64,000 nt of DNA, taken from assembly GCA_016719135.1 (NCBI GenBank), contig JADKAV010000011.1:11342-75341 (forward strand), in the 5' to 3' direction. Shown in pieces: positions 1-8,139 of the stretch (positions within the stretch are counted from its first letter, which is position 1; the number at the start of each line of letters is the position of its first letter). The position numbers and the translations under genes were made by a program. The DNA comes from Micrococcales bacterium (GTDB taxonomy: Bacteria > Actinomycetota > Actinomycetes > S36-B12 > UBA10799). The notes beneath the pieces were generated by a model. That model saw nothing but the letters and a program-made list of their open reading frames with translations, ran no database searches and was not told where the DNA came from.

Positions 1-541
1 AGGCCGATGAGACCGGGCCCGTGCGCAAACCAATGGTGCCGACCTGTTTCTTGGGATCACAATGTACGCCGAAGACCACCCCGACGTCGTCCAGATGTCC
101 CTCGTCGATGACGTCGACGGCACCGCCGGGGACACTCTCCTCGGCCGGCTCGAAGATGAGCCGAACCCGTCCACGCGGTGGATGGTCAGCGAAGTACAGC
201 CCGGCCCCCAGCACGATCGTGGTGTGCACATCGTGGCCACAGGCGTGTGCGACTCCCTCGATGTGGGAGCGGTACGGGGTGTGGCATTCGTCGTCCATGG
301 CAAGCGCGTCGATGTCCGCGCGGAGCGCTAGAACCGGGCCGTCGCCGGTGCCCACGTCGCAGACCAGGCCCGTGCCACAGTTCAGCACCTTCGGTTCCAG
401 GCCGGCGACCTGCAAGCGGCGCACGATGGCCGCGGTGGTGCGGGTCTCCTGCGAGGACAACTCCGGGTGCGCATGCAGGTCGCGGCGAAACGAGATCAAC
501 TCCTGGGACCGCGCCGCGGCGAAATCGGACAGTCCGTTCAC
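1..541 (-). CDS. M20-family metal-dependent amidohydrolase (N-terminal part, runs off the left edge)
   Basis: This is the N-terminal 180 residues of an M20 peptidase/amidohydrolase (AmiA/HipO/IAA-amino-acid hydrolase type), cytosolic enzymes that remove an N-acyl group from an amino acid or small peptide. Seen: the family opening 'FRRDLHAHPELSSQET', the metal-binding 'HACGHDVHT' motif, and 'EPAEESVPGGA' with the catalytic/metal Glu pair. The start is GTG at 541–539, which overlaps the TGA stop of the upstream ligase gene (GTGA), so the two are probably translationally coupled. The C-terminal half, with the dimerisation domain, lies outside the window. The exact substrate cannot be told. Confidence 0.9.
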   Translation of the reverse strand, partial: MNGLSDFAAARSQELISFRRDLHAHPELSSQETRTTAAIVRRLQVAGLEPKVLNCGTGLVCDVGTGDGPVLALRADIDALAMDDECHTPYRSHIEGVAHACGHDVHTTIVLGAGLYFADHPPRGRVRLIFEPAEESVPGGAVDVIDEGHLDDVGVVFGVHCDPKKQVGTIGLRTGPVSSA

Positions 542-1674
542 GACCGCAACTCCACAGCCAGTTCTTCGCGAACCAAAGTCACCACATCCCTCAAAGAGCC
601 CCCTTGAGCCACCACTGCGCGCTGACGGGCGGCAGAAGACCCTGTCTCCAGAATCTCACGGACGCCGTTGAGCGCATCGAGGGTCCCGAGGCCGGCGGCC
701 ACGGGCTGCAACATGTCCACGATCCCGACGATGTTGTCCTTGAACGATTGGGTGTTCCCACTGACATCGGTCATGACGCGTCCGTCGAGGCCGAAGCGAC
801 TGGCCCGCCACTTGTTCTCCCGCGCGACCCAACTCGGAATGTCCGGCAGCGTCTCGCCGGCGTCGACCTGCTGATCCATCCACACGACCAGCGCTTGCGC
901 CAGCGCCGCGATGGAACGAACCTCGCGCAGAGTCGGGATGCCGTCGCACATGCGGAACTCGATCGTGCCGTAGGTCGGGTGCGGGCGTATGTCCCACCAC
1001 ACCTCTTTGACGCTGCGGATCGTCTCGGCCTTGATGAGCGCGGTCATGAAGCGCTCGAAGGCGGCCCAGTCCTGCATCCACGGCGGCAAGCCCGACGTCG
1101 GCATGACCTCGAAGATCTTGGAGCGGATGCTGGCCAGGCCGGTGTCGTCGCCGAGCCAGTACGGGCTGGAGGTGGACAGCGCGAGCATCTGTGGCAGGAA
1201 GCCGAGCAGCGAATCGATGAACTTGATGGACTTCTCTTTGCTGCGAACGCCCACGTGGAAATGCACGCCGTGGATCGCAAGTCTTCGCGCCGGCCATCCG
1301 ATCTCGTCGAGTAGGCGGCGGTAGCGCTCGCCCGGACTCAGGCTCATGGAGTCCCACGACGCGAACGGGTGAGTACCCGAGGACATCATCGCGAGATTGC
1401 GTTCGTCGAGCAGCGGCTTGAGTTCCAGCAAGGTGGCCTTCAGGTCCGCGACAGCCTCATCAGGGGTCTGGCAGACGCCGGTGATGACCTCGATGCTGTG
1501 GTTGAACAGTTCATGCTTGGCCTTGGGGTGTTCGGCCTCGGGATGCCCGGCCCCCACGATGCTCAAGATCTCGTCGGCGACCTCGACGTATTTGCCGGTC
1601 TCTTTGTCGACCACTCCGTACTCCACCTCGACGCCGAGGCTCGGGCCTGGCGAGGGCGTGAAGTCAACGTGCAT
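538..1674 (-). CDS. YbdK-type carboxylate–amine ligase (GCS2 / glutamate–cysteine ligase family)
   Basis: A 378-residue ATP-dependent carboxylate–amine ligase of the GCS2 family. It is expected to join glutamate to an amine such as cysteine in the cytosol, but several YbdK homologues have only weak gamma-glutamylcysteine synthetase activity, so the substrate is uncertain. Seen: 'LGVEVEYGVVD' near the N-terminus (the nucleotide/Mg binding E-x-E strand), 'HGVHFHVGV' in the middle and 'EFRMCDGIPT' further on, all family signatures. I chose the ATG at 1674 because the family alignment begins a few residues later ('MHVDFTPSPG'); the frame is open for another 31 codons upstream, but those look non-coding. 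It is followed by the overlapping M20 gene, so a two-gene unit acting on amide bonds is likely. Confidence 0.88.
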   Translation of the reverse strand: MHVDFTPSPGPSLGVEVEYGVVDKETGKYVEVADEILSIVGAGHPEAEHPKAKHELFNHSIEVITGVCQTPDEAVADLKATLLELKPLLDERNLAMMSSGTHPFASWDSMSLSPGERYRRLLDEIGWPARRLAIHGVHFHVGVRSKEKSIKFIDSLLGFLPQMLALSTSSPYWLGDDTGLASIRSKIFEVMPTSGLPPWMQDWAAFERFMTALIKAETIRSVKEVWWDIRPHPTYGTIEFRMCDGIPTLREVRSIAALAQALVVWMDQQVDAGETLPDIPSWVARENKWRASRFGLDGRVMTDVSGNTQSFKDNIVGIVDMLQPVAAGLGTLDALNGVREILETGSSAARQRAVVAQGGSLRDVVTLVREELAVELRS

Positions 1675-1901
1675 GGGCTCAAGGTAGTGGGTTGTGGTCG
1701 GGTGGGGCGCGCTTCGGTGCGGTCGACTGTTGCGCGGTTGCCGGGTCAAAGGCTCCAAAACCGACAACCGCGCAACACTCGGGCGGCGAGGACGGTCACG
1801 CGAGAGGCGAGCGTGGGCGTTGCGGCGACGCTGCGGGGACCGGGGCTGTTCCGAGCGCGAGCACCTCGGGTACCATGAAATGGCCCTCGACGGCAGACAA
1901 G

Positions 1902-1974
1902 GTCCCCATCGTCTAGCGGCCTAGGACTCCGCCCTTTCACGGCGGCAGCACGGGTTCGAATCCCGTTGGGGGTA
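1902..1974 (+). tRNA. tRNA-Glu (anticodon TTC)
   Basis: A cloverleaf can be drawn: acceptor stem 1902–1908 with 1967–1973, anticodon stem CCGCC/GGCGG around the loop CTTTCAC (anticodon TTC), and T-arm ACGGG-TTCGAAT-CCCGT. The discriminator base is A1974. No CCA is encoded: the next bases are CGCA. First of a Glu–Asp–Phe trio. Confidence 0.96.
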
Positions 1975-2009
1975 CGCAGTACCCGGTTCGGTCTAGGCTG
2001 AGCCAGTAA

Positions 2010-2086
2010 GGCCCCGTAGCGCAGTTGGTTAGCGCGCCGCCCTGTCACGGCGGAGGTCGCCGGTTCGAGCCCGGTCGGGGTCGCCA
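2010..2086 (+). tRNA. tRNA-Asp (anticodon GTC), CCA encoded
   Basis: Acceptor GGCCCCG (2010–2016) pairs with CGGGGTC (2076–2082). The anticodon loop is CTGTCAC inside the stem CCGCC/GGCGG, so the anticodon is GTC. The T-loop is TTCGAGC. The discriminator is G2083, followed by an encoded CCA. Confidence 0.97.
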
Positions 2087-2101
2087 GTCCCTAGGGACAG
2101 C

Positions 2102-2178
2102 GGCCAGGTAGCTCAGTTGGTACGAGCGTCCGACTGAAAATCGGAAGGTCGGCGGTTCGACCCCGCCCCTGGCCACCA
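2102..2178 (+). tRNA. tRNA-Phe (anticodon GAA), CCA encoded
   Basis: Acceptor GGCCAGG (2102–2108) pairs with CCTGGCC (2168–2174). Anticodon stem TCCGA/TCGGA holds the loop CTGAAAA (anticodon GAA). T-arm GCGG-TTCGACC-CCGC; discriminator A, encoded CCA at 2176–2178. Accessory-looking DNA begins directly after its 3' end. Confidence 0.97.
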
Positions 2179-2908
2179 CACAAACACTCTTCACCCCACA
2201 AGAACACCTGATCAGGGGCTCATTCACCGCCCAGCGCATCCGATGAATGTTTATGAGTGTTCAGGAATGTTTAGGAAATCTGTAGGAATTTCGGGCCCTT
2301 TCAGCACCGCCGTGTAGTAACTGTGTAGGACTTCTACGCTTCATTCGCGACGCGACGGGTGTCCTGCTGCTGGCCTCTCATCGTCTGCGACCTGACCGCG
2401 TAACGGTTGTTCATCGACGAAAGTGCGGGGACTGCTGTGGCGACTAGGAAGCACCGGGACGGTCCGCAAGTACCGGGAGGCGGCGGCCGCCTACCGAAAC
2501 GTGCCGTGCAGTTCCGCGTACGACTCTGTGGATCCTAGTGTGCCCAGCGGAGTGGTGTTCGCGTTCGCCGGAATGATCGTCGAGATGCTGGTCGGCAGCC
2601 ACGTGAAGAGTTACGGCCCCCCGAATGTGCTGTGGACACCCAGCACGGTTGCGATTGTGAAGACCCTGTCGTTCCTTCTTCTCCCGGACTGCCATCCTTC
2701 ACGGTCCGTCCGGTCTGCACACTGGACTGCAGTCACCCCTCGCAGGTGGTGGCGGAGTTCACACAAATGTGGCCTGCCCCGTCGCGCAGCGGTGAGGTAT
2801 GCAGTTAACCAAGTGCTCCTCCAGCAGGTCCTGACGGATCGGCTGTCCCTACGTGACTCAAGCCCATCCACGAACGCACCCGAATAGTCACCGACCCCAG
2901 GGCCCTAC
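2179..2908. other. Gene-free stretch behind tRNA-Phe
   Basis: No convincing gene on either strand. About 2240–2340 is AT-richer than its surroundings, with short imperfect repeats (TGTTTATGAG / TGTTCAGGAATGTTTAGG; TGTGTAG twice). A short open frame from the GTG at about 2437 starts with Ala-Thr-Arg-Lys like some integrases but stops after about 34 codons. I find no copy of the tRNA 3' end further along, so an attachment site is not proven. Confidence 0.5.
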
Positions 2909-4276
2909 TCAGGATCGCTGCCGAGGCGCCGTGCGCTTCCGGCGCACAGGCGCCGGTCTGCCCTCCATCACGACGCGGCACTGCTTGACCTGGCGCACCA
3001 CGGCCGCCTGGAACTTGGAGGCGAACCTGCGTTGATCGAGGGTTAAGCGGTCAGTAGCCAGTTCCTGGCTCACTGCCCGTTCGACGGCTTCCTCGACCGA
3101 GGCCACTAGGTTCCCTACCACCTCGGTGACGTAATCATCAGCGAGCCCAGCACGAGCGGCCAAGGCTTCCCAGTCTCGTCTCTCGATCTCGCCGAAGCGT
3201 CTGCGGCCGTTGATGCTCATGGCCATTCCTGCCGTTGCCGCGCTCAGCTGACCCCGACGGGCAGGCGCCTTGTCGCTCACCAGGTAGGGCAGAGCGCTGT
3301 TCAAGTCGTACAGCGGGGCAAGTTCGATTTGGGTGCCAGACAGGAGCAGACTGTAGTTCTTGGCATGCGCGTCGGGTGCGCCTGTCGCCCAGGCAAAGGC
3401 GAGAGCCTGGACAAACCGTTCGATTCGTGAAGCCGCCGCTACTGGGCCGAGCAGCCGAACCAGCAACTCGATGATCTCCACGGCATCAGGGCCTCCACCC
3501 GACTGATACTTCTTGCTCGGCGGAAGGCCCATCGCCTGGCAGAGGTCCTCTTGATGGACACGTTGGAGAGGCCCATCCTCATCGCGGTAGCGGTCGTATC
3601 TGACAACGGAGATGACCTGCCTGCTTCGGAAAGTCAGCACCTCGCTGCGGGCCACGCGGAGTCCGGCTTTCCGAGCCGTGGCGAGGCTCAAGTGTTCGTT
3701 GAGCTCTTGGTGGCGGAACCCCGCCATCGGCGGCTTGACGATCCGGTTCGTCGGCTCGAAGCCCCAAGGCTCGCCCCACCGGCCGTCCTCGTGGCGCAAG
3801 GCCATCTTGGGCTGGGCACCGGGAAGGGAGAACTGTCCGCTCTCATGCTCCGGTGTCCAGGCAGCCGGATTCGACTCCAGTTCGGCGATCCGCCCTTCGA
3901 CCTCCTCCTCCGATAACCAGTTCACCCCGCCGTCACCCAGCTGTCCCAACTCCGTGTCCAGAACAAACTGAGCAGCGCCTGCAACATCACGCCCAACATA
4001 TTTGAGGAGGGCAAATGGACTGGAAGCCGAAACGTGGAACTGGGTCGCCCATCGCTGCAGCACTTGGACGTTGTCCGGCAACAGGTTGGTCAGCCAATTG
4101 TCCAAGACAGGTCCCCTGTGGACACGTTGGATTAGTGGCATTGAGACGGACAGGGGAGTCGAGTTCTCATCGTCCGCGTAGTCAGGGGTGTACTCGAAGG
4201 TGACTTGCCCCGTACGGCTCTGGCTCAGGGATCCGGCCACCACACCGCCCAAGAGAACGACGAGTTCTGAACTCAT
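2909..4276 (-). CDS. hipA: HipA-type Ser/Thr kinase toxin
   Basis: A 455-residue HipA-family kinase, the toxin of a type II toxin–antitoxin module. In E. coli, HipA phosphorylates glutamyl-tRNA synthetase and blocks translation; the target here is inferred, not shown. Seen: an N-terminal HipA_N subdomain ('LLPDNVQVLQRWA'), the ATP-loop segment 'FSLPGAQPKMALRHEDG', the catalytic 'DAHAKNYSLLL' and the Mg-binding 'LYDLNSALPY', so the kinase core looks intact. The ATG start overlaps the stop of hipB (ATGA at 4273–4276), giving coupled translation with the antitoxin first. Length matches the family (about 440 residues). Confidence 0.93.
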   Translation of the reverse strand: MSSELVVLLGGVVAGSLSQSRTGQVTFEYTPDYADDENSTPLSVSMPLIQRVHRGPVLDNWLTNLLPDNVQVLQRWATQFHVSASSPFALLKYVGRDVAGAAQFVLDTELGQLGDGGVNWLSEEEVEGRIAELESNPAAWTPEHESGQFSLPGAQPKMALRHEDGRWGEPWGFEPTNRIVKPPMAGFRHQELNEHLSLATARKAGLRVARSEVLTFRSRQVISVVRYDRYRDEDGPLQRVHQEDLCQAMGLPPSKKYQSGGGPDAVEIIELLVRLLGPVAAASRIERFVQALAFAWATGAPDAHAKNYSLLLSGTQIELAPLYDLNSALPYLVSDKAPARRGQLSAATAGMAMSINGRRRFGEIERRDWEALAARAGLADDYVTEVVGNLVASVEEAVERAVSQELATDRLTLDQRRFASKFQAAVVRQVKQCRVVMEGRPAPVRRKRTAPRQRS

Positions 4277-4728
4277 GCGCGGTCGTAGTCACTCAGGAGC
4301 GCGTCGAGGTTCACCGGTTTGACCGGTTTCGAGTCGCTGGACCGCGTACTCAACGGAGTCCCTGAAGGCTGGGCTTCGACCACCACCATCAACTCATCGC
4401 CTACCCCGGTGTCCTGCTTTGCCATGACCACATCATCTTCGCGGTCAGCGTCGGCCAACCTCGCCGAGCGGACCGGTCGCCTCTTGGGCAGTGGGCGATG
4501 ATTTGATTCAGCCGGAACAGCCCCCAGGGATGCGCTGAGGTTCATCCCAAGAACGCCAGACACACGTAGGACGGTGTCCCAAGTGGGATTAGCCGTGCCC
4601 TGCTCAAGAGCAACTAGCGACTGCCGTGACATGCCCGACCGTTCGGCCAGTTCCTGCTGAGAGAGGCCGAGCTTGCGGCGTGCGGCGCGAACGACCGCGC
4701 CAAGGTCGGCAGGACTGCTGAGGCGCAT
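4273..4728 (-). CDS. hipB: HipB-type antitoxin (XRE helix-turn-helix)
   Basis: A 151-residue antitoxin and repressor partner of HipA. Residues about 5–70 form a Cro/C1-type HTH ('LGLSQQELAERSGMSRQSLV' is the HTH core). The tail is long, charged and low in complexity, and longer than in E. coli HipB (88 residues), so it may wrap the kinase. The ATG at 4728 is preceded by a near-perfect Shine–Dalgarno AAGGAGGT (4740–4733). Just upstream lies an inverted repeat overlapping a TTGACA-like box, which fits autorepression. Stop and hipA start overlap. Confidence 0.93.
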   Translation of the reverse strand: MRLSSPADLGAVVRAARRKLGLSQQELAERSGMSRQSLVALEQGTANPTWDTVLRVSGVLGMNLSASLGAVPAESNHRPLPKRRPVRSARLADADREDDVVMAKQDTGVGDELMVVVEAQPSGTPLSTRSSDSKPVKPVNLDALLSDYDRA

Positions 4729-4747
4729 GGTGACCTCCTTCAATGTC

Positions 4748-4780
4748 TAGTTTAGTTGTCAGCCCCGGTATGTCAACTAG
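4748..4780 (-). promoter_or_regulatory. Candidate hipBA promoter with overlapping inverted-repeat operator
   Basis: Reading leftwards on the minus strand: TTGACA at 4776–4771, 16-bp spacer, TAAACT at 4754–4749. Two 9-mers, TAGTTGTCA (4753–4761) and TGTCAACTA (4771–4779), form an inverted repeat matching in 8 of 9 positions with a 9-bp spacer. The arms sit on the -35 and -10 boxes, where an XRE repressor such as HipB would act. Binding by HipB is inferred. Confidence 0.6.
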
Positions 4781-5006
4781 ATGCGTCATTGGCTGTGTGT
4801 CGCATCTATACGACATAGCGGGAACGTCGATTCTATTTGACACCATTCCTGACTTGGGCTCCTAGCTAGTGGCGTGTAACTAGCCGTCGGGGCAGCGGCG
4901 ACCCTGTCGCTGGTCCCCGACGGCGGTTCCCTGCCCAACTCCCGGAAGCCCACCGCAGTCCAGATCGCATACCCCCGGACACTCCCGGCGAATCGCGCAG
5001 CGTCAG

Positions 5007-5789
5007 AAAACAGACGCCGGCACGATTGATGCGATCGGACCTGCCGTTGACCAGACAAGGCTCGGTGAGCGGGTTTGGTTGACGATGGCCGCGCACACGA
5101 ACCGCTGGGGCACCGCAGCGCAGTGGTGCGTCGTGCCTGCGTTCAAGGCCCGACGGCTGCCAGACGAAAGCGACTTCCTCCTCGGCGCGACCCTCGGTGT
5201 GCCGGCGGTCACGGCAGCCCACTGCCTCATTGCCGACGGATCGGTTCACGGTCGCGACGTTCTGGTACACGGAGGAGCCGGGGCGGTGGGTCGATGCGGG
5301 ATCGAACTCGGCCGTTGGTCCGGGGCAAGGGTAGTCGCGACGGTCAGCAGCGAGGCCAAGGCCGAAGTGGCACGCGCCTGCGGCGCAGAGCTGGTTGTCG
5401 ACTACCGGCGCGAAGACGTGGCGTCGGTCATTCGCGGCTTCTCTGCCGGCATCCACCGCGTGCTTGAGGTCTCCCTAGCGGCCAACGCGAGCATCGACGC
5501 TGAGGTCTGCGGTCTCAACGCAGTAGTGGTCGTCTTCGGCACCGAAGGTGGAGAGGCGACCCTTCCGGTGCGGCCGCCGCTGTTCAAGAGCCTCTCCTTC
5601 CGCTTCATCCTGCTCTACAACTTCAGCCGCGAGGAACTGGAGCGGGCCGCGGGTGAGGTGGAGCGCGCTCTCGACGACGGGGCGCTCACGCTTGCACCCA
5701 TCACTCGGTTCTCGCTTGACGACATCACCGCGGCTCACGAGCTTCAGGAAGACGGCCCGTTCGGGCGCGTGCTCCTGGAGATTCCCTGA
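5007..5789 (+). pseudogene. Quinone oxidoreductase / MDR-family remnant lacking its N-terminal domain
   Basis: The frame encodes the Rossmann NADPH-binding half of a medium-chain (zeta-crystallin/QOR) oxidoreductase: 'TAAHCLIADGSVHGRDVLVH', then 'HGGAGAVG' (the nucleotide-binding glycine motif) and the C-terminal 'AAHELQ' helix. Family homology is already recognisable from about 5010 ('DAGTIDAIGPAVDQ', 'GERVWL'), but the first 60–70 residues (GroES-like substrate domain) are missing. There is no good start: the first ATG (5085) lies inside conserved sequence. I read it as a gene that has lost its 5' end, left beside the hipBA locus. An expressed truncated protein is unlikely but not excluded. 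Confidence 0.75.
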
Positions 5790-5916
5790 TCTCCGGCGCC
5801 CTGCGCCAACGCACAACTGCTCTTCCCGGCTGCTCACCAAACGCCGTCGGCGAGAACGGCAACTCTCAGCTCGGCACATCGGACAGCCAAACATCGCTGA
5901 ACGGCGCGGCCCGCCG

Positions 5917-6177
5917 CTACTGGTCGTAGACGTCGCGTCGATGTCCGAGCCGCACGACAACGACCAACAAGACGTCGTCCTCGACCGTGTAGATAATTCG
6001 GTAAGCGCCAACCCGGACTCGTAAACCTGGCCGGCCTTGGAGTGCCCTGGCACCGGGAGGTCGCGGATCTTGGGCCAGTAGCGCGATGGCGCCTTGGATA
6101 CGACGACGATGATTTGGATCGAGCTTGCGCAGAGAGCGGACCGCCGATGGACGGAGCTCGATTCGGTATGGGCTCAC
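5917..6177 (-). CDS. relE: RelE/ParE-family toxin
   Basis: An 86-residue RelE-superfamily protein, expected to be a ribosome-dependent mRNA endonuclease or a ParE-like inhibitor. Seen: the compact RelE fold signature with 'SAVRSLRKLD' in the first helix, the strand 'GLRVRVGAYRIIYTVEDD' and the end 'VVRLGHRRDVYD', where basic and tyrosine residues occupy the catalytic positions of RelE. The start is GTG at 6177–6175, overlapping the TGA of the upstream antitoxin (GTGA), the normal arrangement for this module. The target cannot be deduced from sequence. Confidence 0.9.
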   Translation of the reverse strand: MSPYRIELRPSAVRSLRKLDPNHRRRIQGAIALLAQDPRPPGARALQGRPGLRVRVGAYRIIYTVEDDVLLVVVVRLGHRRDVYDQ

Positions 6178-6437
6178 TCCCAGCCGAGGTCTGATTTGAC
6201 CTGATCCCATGGGATGTTGGGCCCCTCCTCGGCCATCGCGGCGTCGAAGGCTGCGACATCCTCGGCATCTTCCAGTGCCCCCATCAGTTGCTCGTAGCGC
6301 TCGGGACTCACCAGCACCCCGGCAAGGCGACCTCGACGTTGGAGGAACACGGTTTCGGTGCGCGCAGTCTCCATCGCGTCGAGCAGGTGGTTGCGTGCGT
6401 CGCTGACATTCATGGTTGCCACGGTTGAATCGTACAT
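6174..6437 (-). CDS. Phd/YefM-type antitoxin of the relE module
   Basis: An 87-residue antitoxin. The N-terminal half ('VSDARNHLLDAME', 'TVFLQRRGRLAGVLVSPERY') is the Phd/YefM dimerisation and DNA-binding fold. The acidic C-terminal part ('EDAEDVAAFDAAMAEEG') should thread over the toxin and neutralise it. I chose the ATG at 6437 because a GGAT box lies about 7 bases upstream; a second ATG at 6413 would give 79 residues and starts closer to the family consensus. The stop overlaps the toxin's GTG start. Confidence 0.88.
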   Translation of the reverse strand: MYDSTVATMNVSDARNHLLDAMETARTETVFLQRRGRLAGVLVSPERYEQLMGALEDAEDVAAFDAAMAEEGPNIPWDQVKSDLGWE

Positions 6438-6457
6438 CTGAGATCCTGCATCGTACA
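6429..6457 (-). promoter_or_regulatory. Paired TGTACGAT boxes at the antitoxin start
   Basis: The octamer ATCGTACA (TGTACGAT on the minus strand) occurs at 6429–6436 and 6450–6457, exactly 21 bp apart, i.e. on the same face of the helix. The first copy covers the proposed ATG at 6437. This fits an autorepression site for the Phd/YefM antitoxin; binding is inferred. Confidence 0.5.
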
Positions 6458-6661
6458 AGTGGCGCTTTTTTGCGAGGCTCGTCTGCGGTCTGGACTCTCT
6501 GTGCGGGTGGTGCAGATTCCTCTGGTCGAAAACTGAGACCGGAGCGTCGTGCGCACTCACATTTGCGGTCGGAAACCGCTTGGTACGCGTTGAGCACGCT
6601 TTCCCTTTCGAAGAGTGGTCGCTCTATCCCGCGATAGGCATTCTCGAAAGGCATTCAGACG

Positions 6662-7265
6662 ATGACCCACCCGGCGAACTGCACATCTCTTGGTCGCGAG
6701 TTGGTCACCGATACCTCTGAGGTACACACGCCGTACGCCTTCATCGGAGTGCCGTTCGGACCTCCCTACGAGCCGGCAGACGTGCATGTCGCCGCTGGTG
6801 CCGCTGACGCTGTTCGTGCGGTGACCTCCAGGTACCAGTACGCAACGGACCGCACACGTTACGACTTCGACTACGGCGCGGCGATATTTCCTGATGACAA
6901 TGCAAGCGTGTCCGACTGCGGGGACGTCGAAGGTGACGTGCGCAACCCCGACGACATCGCACAACGAGCCACGGAAGCAATCAAGCCGCTTGTCCGCGTG
7001 GGAGTTGTTCCCTTGGCGTCTCCTCCGGCTGAGCATCGCTTCGTCATCCCCATCGATTGCGATGACTGGGACCCATCTATCGCCCCAGCTGTCGGCTGGC
7101 CCGAGCCCGGGGGACTCACCCATGTACAGATCGCGACGATTCTACGCCGGCTCGCGGCCGCCAACCGGGTTGTCGCCGCCATCATTACAGAGTCTCAACC
7201 CGCCCTCGACCACAACGCGATCACAGCTCAAACGATCGCCCGCCTGTTCGTGAACGTCATAGACC
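6662..7265 (+). pseudogene. Agmatinase/ureohydrolase remnant with the catalytic core deleted in frame
   Basis: The frame starts like an arginase/agmatinase-family protein ('YAFIGVPFG', 'YDFDYG', 'DCGDVEGD') and ends like one ('IPIDCDDWDPSIAP', 'GWPEPGGLTHVQIATILRRL', 'DHNAITAQTIARLF'). The joint falls at 'GVVPLASPPAEHRF'. The family's middle part, about 120 residues with the GGDxS and H-D-A-H-x-D manganese ligands, is absent. Only the third metal motif (D-x-D-x-x-D-P) remains, so it cannot bind the two-metal centre. After about 7265 the frame stays open to 7783 but the sequence no longer resembles the family and runs antisense to the next gene. No neighbour belongs to polyamine metabolism. 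Confidence 0.8.
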
Positions 7266-7402
7266 GCAGCAGGTGCCGTTGCGTCCTCGTAGCGCCGGAG
7301 AGTAGAGGCCAAGGGACGATGAGTGATACCAACGCGAAGGCTGGACCCCAAAGGGCGGCGGCTCCCGGGATAAAACGAACTCGACCACCGGCGCTTCAGG
7401 AT

Positions 7403-8139
7403 TCAGCGTGCTTTGCGAGCCGCGCTGAACGCCTTTGCACTTCCGTACGCGTTCTTTGCGGTGACAGAGCAGCGCACCTTCTTACCGCGCACGGACTTGG
7501 TCACTTTGAGTTTCGACTTGCTCGACGAAAGGCTCTTGCGTCCGACCTTCCAGCCGAATCTATAGGAGTCCGCGCCCTGCCAACTGCCTCGCGAGCAGAC
7601 CATTTTTCGGCCCTTTTGGGAAAGCCCGGGGGGGAGAGGTTCTGCGGCGCCTGGCCAGCAGGGAGCGGCTGTGGCGTTGTCCCGCCACTGACCGTCATGT
7701 TGTGCTGGGCCTACGCGTCGTCGTACACCATCTCGCTGAGGTACCCGCAGAGGATGAAGGATCCCGCGGCCTCGGGCACGTAGGCGACAGGGACCGAGAA
7801 GTCTCCCTCCACCGCGATGAAAGCGACCGACTCGCCGCCCATTGCGTCGGTGGCGTCGGAGAGTTGAAGAGCGCCGGTACGACTCGTCGGACACGTACTG
7901 GCCACCGATGCCGGGATCGCGTAGACGTAGACGTAGCGCGCCAGGGACGCGTCCGAGGGCACGTGGCCCGTGGCGGTGAGTACCGTGGGTGACCCGACGA
8001 CCCCGGTCGTTGGACCCGTGACCGTTAGGCTCCCCGCTTCGATCGCGCTGGCTGACCCTGTGCTGATTGCGAGAGTGGCGAACAATCCGAACGCGGCCGT
8101 CAGGGCTGCGGGGCGGAGGCTTCGAGTGGTCAGCTCCAT
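7403..8139 (-). pseudogene. Secreted Ig-like repeat protein, interrupted by a stop and a frameshift
   Basis: From the ATG at 8139 (GGAG 8–11 bases upstream) the frame gives a signal peptide ('LTAAFGLFATLAISTGSASA') and a beta-rich extracellular domain ('GSLTVTGPTTGVVGSPTVL') ending '...SEMVYDDA' at an in-frame TAG (7713–7711). Coding-like sequence continues in the same frame after the TAG ('AQHNMTVSGGTTPQPLP'). It then shifts frame near a run of seven G (about 7630) into 'VCSRGSWQGADSYRFGWKV' and 'KKVRCSVTAKNAYGSA', a typical actinobacterial Ig-like module. I read one gene broken twice. If only the first part is translated, the product is a 142-residue secreted protein. Confidence 0.7.

Noticed and set aside
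2437..2540. Start of a tyrosine integrase ('VATRKHRDG…')
   Set aside because: The frame stops after about 34 codons and no catalytic R/H/Y motifs follow in any frame.
2423..2887. 154-codon open frame after tRNA-Phe
   Set aside because: No family resemblance, odd composition and overlapping antisense frames; looks like chance openness in GC-rich DNA.
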